The notes under the pieces are model-generated. The model searched no databases. It saw nothing but the letters and a program-made list of their open reading frames with translations, and was not told where the DNA came from. Shown here one piece after another: positions 1-5,899 of a DNA stretch of 10,911 nt. The translations under genes and the position numbers were made by a program. The first letter of the stretch is position 1. Each line of letters opens with the position of its first letter. This DNA comes from an uncultured Bacteroidales bacterium (GTDB lineage Bacteria; Bacteroidota; Bacteroidia; Bacteroidales; UBA4417), in contig CALCJE010000256.1 in assembly GCA_937965665.1 (NCBI GenBank), forward strand, positions 1-10,911. The letters are read 5' to 3'.

Positions 1-548
1 GAAGTAATGGTTGCCAACACTACCAGGTTTTCTTCGAGGGCCGGTAATTCGAGCGAAGTCGACTCTTCAACTTCAGCCTGCAAGGCAGCCAGTTTCTGAT
101 CTTTGGCCAGGGTATTGTCTTTTTCGAGCATGCGGTATTTTATGAGCACCGAGCGGATCACATTGGCTACTGAGCCTTTTTGTTCATCGCATTCCATCAT
201 GGCCGAATCCAGGTCGTTGTTCTGCAGGTCAGTTTTAACAACCTGCACAAAATCGACCACATCGCCGGTGCCTGTTGCCTTGCTGATGGCCATAAACCGC
301 TCAATCACGAAAGTGATAACCATCAGCAGCAATGTCATAAGGATGGGAACTATAAAACCACCTTTGTAAATAATTCCGTAGATATTACCGGGCAAGGGCG
401 AATTAGCCGAATCGTTACCCTGGAAATTGGAAGGATTACCCATGATAAAATAGTAAACAGCAGTTGCCAATGCCAGGGCAATCGGAATTACCAACAAAGA
501 GAAACTTAGTTTAAAACCACGTTTTTTAGTTTTACGATTTTTATTCAT
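1..548 (-). CDS. exbB: ExbB/TolQ/MotA-family proton channel protein, 3' end missing
   Basis: This is the N-terminal part of an ExbB-type inner-membrane proton channel. With ExbD and TonB such proteins use the proton motive force to energise outer-membrane transport. I translated it by hand from the ATG at 548-546 reading leftwards: 182 codons with no stop, cut by the window edge. The start MNKNRKTKKRGFKLSF is basic and is followed by a hydrophobic helix (about residues 15-34), as in Bacteroidota ExbB proteins with an extra N-terminal helix. A second helix follows at about 60-83 (GGFIVPILMTLLLMVITF, then VIERF), which is the ExbB hallmark. Next comes a charged cytoplasmic region with the conserved KGSVANVIRS stretch, ending in EENLVVLATIT just before the expected LGLLGTV-type helices. 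Family members are usually about 230-280 residues, so roughly a third is missing. It is divergent from nuoA. Family assignment is firm; a specific TonB partnership is inferred because exbD lies outside the window. Confidence 0.88.
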   Translation of the reverse strand, partial: MNKNRKTKKRGFKLSFSLLVIPIALALATAVYYFIMGNPSNFQGNDSANSPLPGNIYGIIYKGGFIVPILMTLLLMVITFVIERFMAISKATGTGDVVDFVQVVKTDLQNNDLDSAMMECDEQKGSVANVIRSVLIKYRMLEKDNTLAKDQKLAALQAEVEESTSLELPALEENLVVLATIT

Positions 549-614
549 AATGCTATTTATTTGATTTTTGAATTTTTTCGATATTTCAGCACATGCACAT
601 GGATGGCTGATGAA

Positions 615-645
615 CAAACAAAAATACAAGTAAATCATATTCAAA
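615..645 (-). promoter_or_regulatory. candidate Bacteroidota-type promoter for exbB
   Basis: Reading the minus strand, TTTG at 645-642 is followed 19 bp later by TTTGTTTG at 622-615. This is one mismatch from the Bacteroidota -7 consensus TAnnTTTG, at the usual 19-21 bp spacing from a TTTG -33 box. An overlapping perfect match, TATTTTTG (626-619), has only 15 bp spacing. Transcription would begin near 608, giving a leader of about 60 nt before the exbB ATG at 548. This is a motif match only. Confidence 0.35.
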
Positions 646-770
646 CATTGATCAATTGTATATTTTTGAAACTTTTACCATATGGGTCGAAAAATTGAAA
701 CTGAAGCAGTGTTCATCCAACGTCTGTTTATAAATACTCTTTTAACGCTTTGAGGGGCTACGGGGCGATG

Positions 771-846
771 GGGATTGCGCCTACCTTCTGTCTTCCCTGC
801 CTGCTGACGCAGTCAGGCAGGGGACTTCGGTCATCTGACTTCCGTC
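771..846. repeat. intergenic repeat element with GC-rich palindrome (copy 1)
   Basis: The core is an imperfect palindrome at 795-822: arm CCCTGCCTG (795-803) pairs with CAGGCAGGG (814-822). A further CTG/CAG pairing (804-806 with 810-812) closes a 3-nt ACG loop, leaving T813 bulged. It is preceded by GGATTGCGCCT (772-782) and followed by an imperfect 10-bp direct repeat, GACTTCGGTC (823-832) and GACTTCCGTC (837-846). The same palindrome and the same GGATTGCGCCT lead-in recur between nuoD and nuoE with the palindrome inverted. No transposase, target duplication or poly-T tract is visible, so this looks like a short REP- or MITE-like dispersed element rather than a terminator or insertion sequence. 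Confidence 0.75.
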
Positions 847-955
847 TATAAGCTTTCAGCGCACCGCAACACGAAATTATCTGAAAATTCATCGAAATTG
901 GAAAGAGGAATTTAAAACTTTGTCAATAAATTTCATAGATTTACAAACAATTTGC

Positions 956-975
956 TTAATGATTCGTTAATGATT
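956..975. repeat. 9-bp direct repeat upstream of nuoA
   Basis: TTAATGATT occurs at 956-964 and again at 967-975, separated by CG, giving an 11-bp period of about one DNA helical turn. The second copy ends 22 bp before the nuoA ATG. The placement would suit an operator or a leader element, but no known regulator site was recognised. Confidence 0.5.
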
Positions 976-997
976 TCACAATACAGCAGACAACATT

Positions 998-1360
998 ATG
1001 CCTCAAGATTACATTCCTATTTTAATACAGTCGCTCGTAGTTCTCGGCTTCGTAATTACCACCATGGTTTTTACCCATTTACTGGGACCAAAACGCTCGT
1101 CGAAAGCCAAACTCGAAAATTTTGAATGCGGAATAGAGGGTATGGGCAATGCCCGCAGCCCATTTTCAGTAAAATATTTTCTCATCGCCATTCTTTTCGT
1201 TCTTTTTGATGTTGAAGTTATTTTTATGTACCCCTGGGCTGTAAATTTCAAAGCTTTGGGATCAGATGGTTTCCTCGAGATGTTTTTGTTTATGATGCTG
1301 GTATTGGCCGGTTTCATTTACATTATCATGAAAGGCGCTTTAAAATGGGACAAGAAATAA
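998..1360 (+). CDS. nuoA: NADH-quinone oxidoreductase subunit A
   Basis: NuoA (ND3 homologue) is a small membrane subunit of complex I that packs against NuoH and the quinone cavity. The 120-residue length is normal. Three hydrophobic helices lie at about residues 8-28, 57-80 and 91-112. The long loop after helix 1 carries the family signature FECGIEGMGNARSPFSVKY (42-60). The second helix has the conserved acidic pair of LFDVEV (69-74), followed by the MYPWAV motif (77-82). Cys44 matches the loop cysteine of ECG-type NuoA/ND3 proteins. The ATG at 998 gives a standard N-terminus; no Shine-Dalgarno is visible. It is the first gene of the plus-strand operon, 24 bp before nuoB. Confidence 0.97.
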   Translation: MPQDYIPILIQSLVVLGFVITTMVFTHLLGPKRSSKAKLENFECGIEGMGNARSPFSVKYFLIAILFVLFDVEVIFMYPWAVNFKALGSDGFLEMFLFMMLVLAGFIYIIMKGALKWDKK

Positions 1361-1384
1361 TACCTGCTGAAAATACGCTGAATC

Positions 1385-1948
1385 ATGTCTGAAAAACTTA
1401 ACCCTATTATAGCGCCTACTATTGCCGAAGCTCCTGAAGGAATTTCAGGACAGGGATTTTTTGCCACTTCCATAGAAAAAGCCGTAGGCCTTGCCCGTAA
1501 GAATTCATTATGGCCGTTACCATTTGCTACCTCTTGTTGTGGCATTGAATTTATGGCTACCATGGCTGCGCATTACGACCTGGCTCGTTTTGGTTCCGAG
1601 AGGCTTAGCTTTTCGCCCAGGCAAAGCGACCTGCTGATGGTAATGGGAACTGTGGCTAAAAAAATGGGCCCTGTGCTGCGTGAAATTTACATACAGATGG
1701 CAGAGCCCAAATGGGTTATTGCAGTCGGCGCCTGTGCCGCCAGTGGCGGTATATTCGATACCTACAGCGTATTACAGGGAATTGACCGTGTTATACCTGT
1801 TGATGTGTATGTGCCGGGATGTCCTCCAAGACCTGAACAGATTATTGACGGGATACTTAAAATTCAGGACCTGGTTGGGAACGAATCACTCAGGCGTCGC
1901 AATTCGAAAGAATACGAAGACCTGATGAAAAAATATAACATGGAATAA
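1385..1948 (+). CDS. nuoB: NADH-quinone oxidoreductase subunit B (cluster N2)
   Basis: NuoB (PSST/Nqo6 homologue) sits at the junction of the peripheral and membrane arms and binds N2, the [4Fe-4S] cluster that reduces quinone. The 187-residue protein shows all four expected ligands: the adjacent pair C51-C52 in ATSCCGIEFMAT, C117 in VGACAASGG and C146 in YVPGCPPRPE. The motif ARFGSERLSFSPRQSDLL (67-84) is also characteristic. The N-terminal 30 residues are a low-conservation extension that is not unusual for the family. It follows nuoA by 24 bp and is followed by an 81-bp gap before nuoC. Confidence 0.97.
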   Translation: MSEKLNPIIAPTIAEAPEGISGQGFFATSIEKAVGLARKNSLWPLPFATSCCGIEFMATMAAHYDLARFGSERLSFSPRQSDLLMVMGTVAKKMGPVLREIYIQMAEPKWVIAVGACAASGGIFDTYSVLQGIDRVIPVDVYVPGCPPRPEQIIDGILKIQDLVGNESLRRRNSKEYEDLMKKYNME

Positions 1949-2029
1949 AATCAGACAAGACAACCGGGTCAGCCTGCTCAGTTGCCGTAATAGCAAAATA
2001 CAAACCCTGAACTATTTAAATACTCATTC

Positions 2030-2539
2030 GTGTACCAGATAGACCCTGAAAGAAACCGGCTGGTTGTTGATAAACTCAAGGGGCAGTTTAATGAAGCAAT
2101 CGAAAAGCATGAAATGCTGGCTGATATGCTTTGTATCAGCGTTAAAAAAGAAGTTATACGCCATTGCCTGCAATTCCTGCGCGACGACAAAGACCTGCAG
2201 TTTAACTTTCTCACCACCCTTTGCGGAATGCATTATCCCGAAACAAGCCAACTCGGTGTGGTATATCACTTGCATAGCTTTGTGAACAACCATCGCATTC
2301 GCATTAAAACCGCCACTCACATCAGCGATCCTACTTTTCCGAGTGCCACCACCCTATGGCCGGCAGCCAACTGGATGGAGCGTGAAACCTATGATTTCTT
2401 TGGTATTCAGTTCGGCGATCACCCGAATCTACAACGAATATTAAACGTGGATGAAATGACTGATTTCCCGTTAAGGAAGGATTTCCCGCTCGAAGACCAA
2501 ACCCGTGAGGACAAGGATGACAGTATGTTTGGCCGATAG
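2030..2539 (+). CDS. nuoC: NADH-quinone oxidoreductase subunit C (stand-alone, GTG start)
   Basis: NuoC (30 kDa subunit, Nqo5 homologue) is a cofactor-free structural subunit of the connecting arm that binds NuoD. The 169-residue protein carries the family signature in its C-terminal part: WMERETYDFFGIQFGDHPNL (116-135), then QRIL and FPLRKDFPL (146-154). It is separate from NuoD, unlike the fused NuoCD of E. coli and Bacteroides. The start is GTG at 2030-2032. The same frame upstream reaches a TAG at 1991-1993 with no ATG, so GTG, or less likely another rare start in the 12 codons between, must be used. No Shine-Dalgarno is visible; the preceding bases are AT-rich, as at other starts here. 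Confidence 0.93.
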   Translation: MYQIDPERNRLVVDKLKGQFNEAIEKHEMLADMLCISVKKEVIRHCLQFLRDDKDLQFNFLTTLCGMHYPETSQLGVVYHLHSFVNNHRIRIKTATHISDPTFPSATTLWPAANWMERETYDFFGIQFGDHPNLQRILNVDEMTDFPLRKDFPLEDQTREDKDDSMFGR

Positions 2540-2686
2540 CGAACCAATAAAAAAGCAGGGTGTTGCCACGCAATTGTGTTTTACAGACAACGAATAATTT
2601 CGGGTTCTGAATTGCAACAAAGCGAGAGGCAAACATGGAATGAAAGATTTTAACCATAATTTTAAAAGCGATTTCTAAAAACATAC

Positions 2687-3922
2687 ATGGCAAAAGAACT
2701 GGAAACCGACTATTGGGAAAGAGACCTGGTACATACACCGGAGCCCAAGGAATATAATACGCTGAATGTTGGTCCGACACATCCTGCTACGCATGGCGTT
2801 TTCCAGAACGTGATGCTCATGGACGGAGAATTTATTGTAAGCACTGAGCAAACCATTGGTTATATCCACAGGGCTTTCGAGAAGATTGCCGAGCGACGCC
2901 CTTTTTACCAGGTTACGCCTCTCACCGACCGCCTCAACTACTGCTCATCACCGCTCAATAATATGGGCTGGCATATGACTGTAGAAAAACTGCTGGGCAT
3001 AGAAACTCCAAAACGGGTGGATTACCTGCGTATCGTAATTATGGAATTGGCACGTATTGCCGATCATATTATCTGTAATAGTGTAATCGGGGTCGACAGC
3101 GGCGCACTCACCGGTTTTACCTACATTTTCCAGGACCGGGAATATATTTACGAAATATACGAGGAAATCTGCGGCGCCCGCCTCACCACCAACATGGGCC
3201 GTATTGGCGGCTTCGAACGGAATTTCAGTCCGAAAGCATGGGAAAAAATTCACCATTTCCTGAAAACATTTCCTGCAAAGCTCAAGGAATTTGAAACCCT
3301 GCTGGTACGAAACCGCATTTTTATGGATCGTACCATTAACGTGGGCGCCTTCCCTGCCGATCGTGCGCTGGCCTACGGATTTACAGGCCCTAACCTGCGT
3401 GCCTGCGGCGTTGATTACGACGTGAGGGTGATAAATCCATACTGCTCGTACGAAGAATTTGATTTCGTAGTGCCTGTCGGCCAGAATGGAGATACCTACG
3501 ACCGTTTCATGGTTCGACAGGAAGAAATGTGGCAAAGCCTCCGGATTATAGAGCAGGCCATCGCCAAACTCGATGCTATGGACGACAAGGAAACCTATTT
3601 CGCGAAAGATCCGCGCTTTGTGCTTCCGCCCAAGGAAAAAGTTTACAACAATATGGAAGCGCTGATCTGGCATTTTAAAATTGTGATGGGCGAAACTGAT
3701 ATCCCGGCAGGTGAAGTATATCACAGTATTGAAGCAGCAAACGGCGAACTGGGCTTTTACCTGGTAAGCGATGGCGGACGTACCGCCTCGAGGTTGCATT
3801 TCCGCCGGCCTTGTTTTATTTATTACCAGGCCTATCCCGAAATGGTAAAAGGAGCCATGCTGAGTGATGCCATATTAACCATGAGCTCGATGAATGTAAT
3901 AGCGGGAGAACTGGATGCTTGA
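2687..3922 (+). CDS. nuoD: NADH-quinone oxidoreductase subunit D (49 kDa)
   Basis: NuoD (Nqo4/49 kDa homologue, related to the large subunit of NiFe hydrogenases) forms the quinone-reduction site with NuoB. The 411-residue length is normal for a stand-alone NuoD. NVGPTHPATHGVF (27-39) supplies the conserved His of the quinone site, and DRLNY (81-85) ends in the conserved quinone-site tyrosine. Other family motifs are HRAFEKIAE (61-69), MELARIADHI, NMGRIGGFERNFSP and SDGGRTASRLHFRRP. The hydrogenase nickel-site cysteines are absent, as expected. The protein ends VIAGELDA rather than the usual GE(V/L)DR, and the stop codon lies 2 bp before the start of a repeat tract. It is 147 bp after nuoC and 139 bp before nuoE. 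Confidence 0.97.
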   Translation: MAKELETDYWERDLVHTPEPKEYNTLNVGPTHPATHGVFQNVMLMDGEFIVSTEQTIGYIHRAFEKIAERRPFYQVTPLTDRLNYCSSPLNNMGWHMTVEKLLGIETPKRVDYLRIVIMELARIADHIICNSVIGVDSGALTGFTYIFQDREYIYEIYEEICGARLTTNMGRIGGFERNFSPKAWEKIHHFLKTFPAKLKEFETLLVRNRIFMDRTINVGAFPADRALAYGFTGPNLRACGVDYDVRVINPYCSYEEFDFVVPVGQNGDTYDRFMVRQEEMWQSLRIIEQAIAKLDAMDDKETYFAKDPRFVLPPKEKVYNNMEALIWHFKIVMGETDIPAGEVYHSIEAANGELGFYLVSDGGRTASRLHFRRPCFIYYQAYPEMVKGAMLSDAILTMSSMNVIAGELDA

Positions 3923-3924
3923 TA

Positions 3925-4006
3925 ATGTCGGATGTCGGATGTCGAATGTCGGATTGCGCCTGCCTGACTGTGTCAGCAGGCAGGGATTGGGGATTGCGGA
4001 TTGCGC
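3925..4006. repeat. intergenic repeat element with palindrome (copy 2, nuoD-nuoE gap)
   Basis: The tract opens with four tandem 7-mers of ATGTCGG (3925-3952, the third being ATGTCGA), then GGATTGCGCCT (3951-3961). The palindrome follows: CCTGCCTG (3959-3966) pairs with CAGGCAGG (3977-3984), with A3967 bulged, inner CTG/CAG pairing and a TGT loop. It is the inverse complement of the palindrome at 795-822 with one loop difference. GGATTG-type units continue to about 4006. It begins right after the nuoD stop and fills most of the D/E gap. It lacks a T-tract in either orientation, so an operon terminator is unlikely, though the stem would form in the mRNA. Confidence 0.75.
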
Positions 4007-4061
4007 GAATAAAGACTTTGTATTGAGAATCGTTAAAATAAAAAAAAATTGAATCATCATA

Positions 4062-4595
4062 ATGCAACAAAAGCCTGGAATAACTGAATTTAACAGCGAA
4101 TTACTGGATCTGGTGAACAAGATCAAAAAGCGCTACCCCGAAGGAAGGCAAAAATCAGCCCTGCTGCCGGTACTGCATATTGCGCAGGCAGAAAACAACG
4201 GGTGGCTGAGTTCCGAAATAATGGATTACGTGGCATCGCTTTTAGAAATACAACCTATAGAAGTTTATGAAGTGGCCACTTTTTACAGCATGTTTAACCT
4301 GCAACCGGTTGGAAACTGCGTGATAGAAGTTTGCCAGACAGGTCCCTGCTGGCTGAACGGCGCCGAAGAAATACTTGCCCATTTCGAAAAAAGACTTGGT
4401 ATAAAAGCAGGCGAAACCACACCCGACGGACGTTTTACGCTGAAAACCGTGGAATGCCTGGCAGCCTGCGGAAATGCGCCGGTTATTCAGGTTGGAACTG
4501 AATACCACGAAAACCTGAACACCACCAAAGCCGACGAACTGCTTGAAAAATGGACTGCCGAAAATAAAATCTCGCATACTAATCCATACCTGTAA
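4062..4595 (+). CDS. nuoE: NADH-quinone oxidoreductase subunit E (cluster N1a)
   Basis: NuoE (24 kDa subunit, Nqo2 homologue) is a thioredoxin-fold protein of the NADH-input module that binds the [2Fe-2S] cluster N1a. The 177-residue protein has a helical N-terminal region, including LLPVLHIAQAENNGWLS (34-50) and VYEVATFYSMFNL (68-80). The four cluster ligands follow: C91 and C96 in VCQTGPCWL, then C132 and C136 in ECLAACGNAPVIQV. The start ATG at 4062 is preceded by an A-rich leader (about 4033-4050) instead of a Shine-Dalgarno. Only 2 bp separate its stop from nuoF, so E and F are probably translationally coupled. Its presence indicates NADH as electron donor. Confidence 0.97.
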   Translation: MQQKPGITEFNSELLDLVNKIKKRYPEGRQKSALLPVLHIAQAENNGWLSSEIMDYVASLLEIQPIEVYEVATFYSMFNLQPVGNCVIEVCQTGPCWLNGAEEILAHFEKRLGIKAGETTPDGRFTLKTVECLAACGNAPVIQVGTEYHENLNTTKADELLEKWTAENKISHTNPYL

Positions 4596-4597
4596 CC

Positions 4598-5899
4598 ATG
4601 GCCAGAAAGATACTTCTCGAAAATATTGATGTGCCCGGCCTGGCCAGTTATGAGGTATACAGGAAATTGGGCGGGTATACCGCTGTTGAAAAAGCGCTGA
4701 AGAACCTCAGCCCCGACCAGGTTACCCAGGAAGTTACCAAGTCAGGCATGCGTGGCCGTGGTGGCGCCGGATTCCCGACGGGAATGAAGTGGGGATTTGT
4801 TGATAAGAAAAGCCAAAACCCACGTTACCTGGTGTGCAATTTCGACGAAAGCGAACCTGGCACCTTCAAGGACCGGCATATCGGTTTCCTGAACCCGCAC
4901 CAGTTGATAGAAGGAATGATACTGGGCTCCTATGCCCTGGGTGCCAGTACATCGTACATTTATATCCGCGGCGAACTTTTTTATGTGCTCCGGGGCCTCG
5001 AAAAAGCCATTGATGAAGCCTACCGGAATGGTTTCCTGGGCGAAAACATCATGGGAAGCGGGTATTCGCTGAACCTGTATTGCCACCCGGGGGCCGGTGC
5101 ATACATTTGTGGTGAAGAGACTGCTTTGCTCGAATCCCTCGAAGGCAAACGGGGCAACCCGCGTATCAAGCCTCCTTTTCCTGCTATTTTCGGACTTTAC
5201 GGCTGCCCAACCGTGGTCAATAATGTAGAAACCATTGCCTCCCTGCCCTGGATTATCAATAATGGTGGTGATGCTTATGCCGCCATTGGCATTGGAAACA
5301 GCAAAGGGACAAAACTTATTTCGGCCTGCGGGCATATTAACAAACCCGGAATTTACGAAATTGAACTGGGCCTGCCGGTTGAAGAATTTATATACAGCGA
5401 TGAATACTGCGGCGGCATACGCAACGGAAACAAACTGAAAGCTGTAGTAGCCGGGGGATCGTCAGTTCCCATTTTGCCTGCTCACCTGATACTGAAAACC
5501 GCTGCCGGCGAGCCCAGGCTGATGAGTTACGAATCACTGGCCGAAGGCGGATTCAAAACCGGGACCATGCTTGGTTCAGGTGGGTTTATTGTGATGGACG
5601 AAAAAACATGCATCGTAAAAAACCTGCTGACTTTTTCGAGGTTTTACCGCCACGAGTCGTGCGGTCAGTGCAGCCCCTGCCGCGAAGGCACCGGCTGGAT
5701 GGAAAAAATACTCGCTCGGATTGAAGATGGCCGTGGTACGATGAAAGACATCGACTTACTGTCCAATATTGCTAAACATATTGACGGAAACACCATTTGC
5801 CCGCTCGGCGATGCCTCTGCCTGGCCGGTTGCCAGTGCAATACTGCATTTCCGCGAAGAATTTGAAGAACACGTAAAATTACAGAAATGTCCCTTTTAA
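4598..5899 (+). CDS. nuoF: NADH-quinone oxidoreductase subunit F (FMN, NADH site, cluster N3)
   Basis: NuoF (51 kDa subunit, Nqo1 homologue) oxidises NADH, passes electrons to FMN and then to the [4Fe-4S] cluster N3. The 433-residue length is typical. The glycine-rich nucleotide loop GMRGRGGAGFPTGMKW (50-65) and the ESEPGTFKDR segment (84-93) form the FMN and NADH pocket. GAGAYICGEETALLESLEGK (165-184) is a second signature. The N3 ligands are C355, C358 and C361 in ESCGQCSPCREGTGW plus C401 in TICPLGDA. Its last 13 bp overlap the start of nuoG. All catalytic signatures are intact, so this subunit should be active. Confidence 0.98.
   Translation: MARKILLENIDVPGLASYEVYRKLGGYTAVEKALKNLSPDQVTQEVTKSGMRGRGGAGFPTGMKWGFVDKKSQNPRYLVCNFDESEPGTFKDRHIGFLNPHQLIEGMILGSYALGASTSYIYIRGELFYVLRGLEKAIDEAYRNGFLGENIMGSGYSLNLYCHPGAGAYICGEETALLESLEGKRGNPRIKPPFPAIFGLYGCPTVVNNVETIASLPWIINNGGDAYAAIGIGNSKGTKLISACGHINKPGIYEIELGLPVEEFIYSDEYCGGIRNGNKLKAVVAGGSSVPILPAHLILKTAAGEPRLMSYESLAEGGFKTGTMLGSGGFIVMDEKTCIVKNLLTFSRFYRHESCGQCSPCREGTGWMEKILARIEDGRGTMKDIDLLSNIAKHIDGNTICPLGDASAWPVASAILHFREEFEEHVKLQKCPF

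Larger units (their letters stand above)
549..997. other. divergent intergenic region between exbB and nuoA
   Basis: This 449-bp gap lies between two divergently transcribed genes and I see no credible coding region in it. The left part (549-720) is AT-rich and holds the candidate exbB promoter. The middle (about 771-846) is a GC-richer repeat element with a strong palindrome. The right part (about 880-997) is AT-rich again and should contain the nuo operon promoter. The best hint there is TAGATTTA at 936-943, one mismatch from TAnnTTTG, with only a weak TTTA 21 bp upstream (911-914), so I do not call it as a separate promoter. No Shine-Dalgarno sequence precedes nuoA. Confidence 0.7.

Noticed and set aside
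103..509. Two plus-strand open frames (103-369 and 180-509)
   Set aside because: They are antisense to the ExbB coding frame, which has clear family motifs and runs off the window edge.
661..668. Perfect TAnnTTTG match (TATTTTTG) on the plus strand as a nuo promoter
   Set aside because: No TTTG -33 element lies 19-21 bp upstream, and it would give a leader of over 300 nt running through the repeat element.
795..822. Rho-independent terminator or CRISPR repeat at the palindrome
   Set aside because: There is no T-tract on either side, and only two copies exist about 3 kb apart with no spacer array.
2573..2602. Possible internal promoter ATTG-N18-TAATTTCG in the nuoC-nuoD gap
   Set aside because: Both boxes have mismatches and the spacing is short; such matches are expected by chance in AT-rich gaps.
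2948..3799. 283-codon open frame on the minus strand opposite nuoD
   Set aside because: It lies entirely inside the strongly conserved nuoD frame, its protein shows no recognisable domain, and it is a shadow of the coding strand.
3816..4126. Minus-strand open frames across the nuoD-nuoE gap (3816-4070 and 3875-4126)
   Set aside because: Their products are translations of the palindromic and tandem repeats and contain low-complexity repeated peptides; they are not genes.
4742..5335. 197-codon open frame on the minus strand opposite nuoF
   Set aside because: It is the antisense shadow of the intact nuoF signatures and has no independent support.
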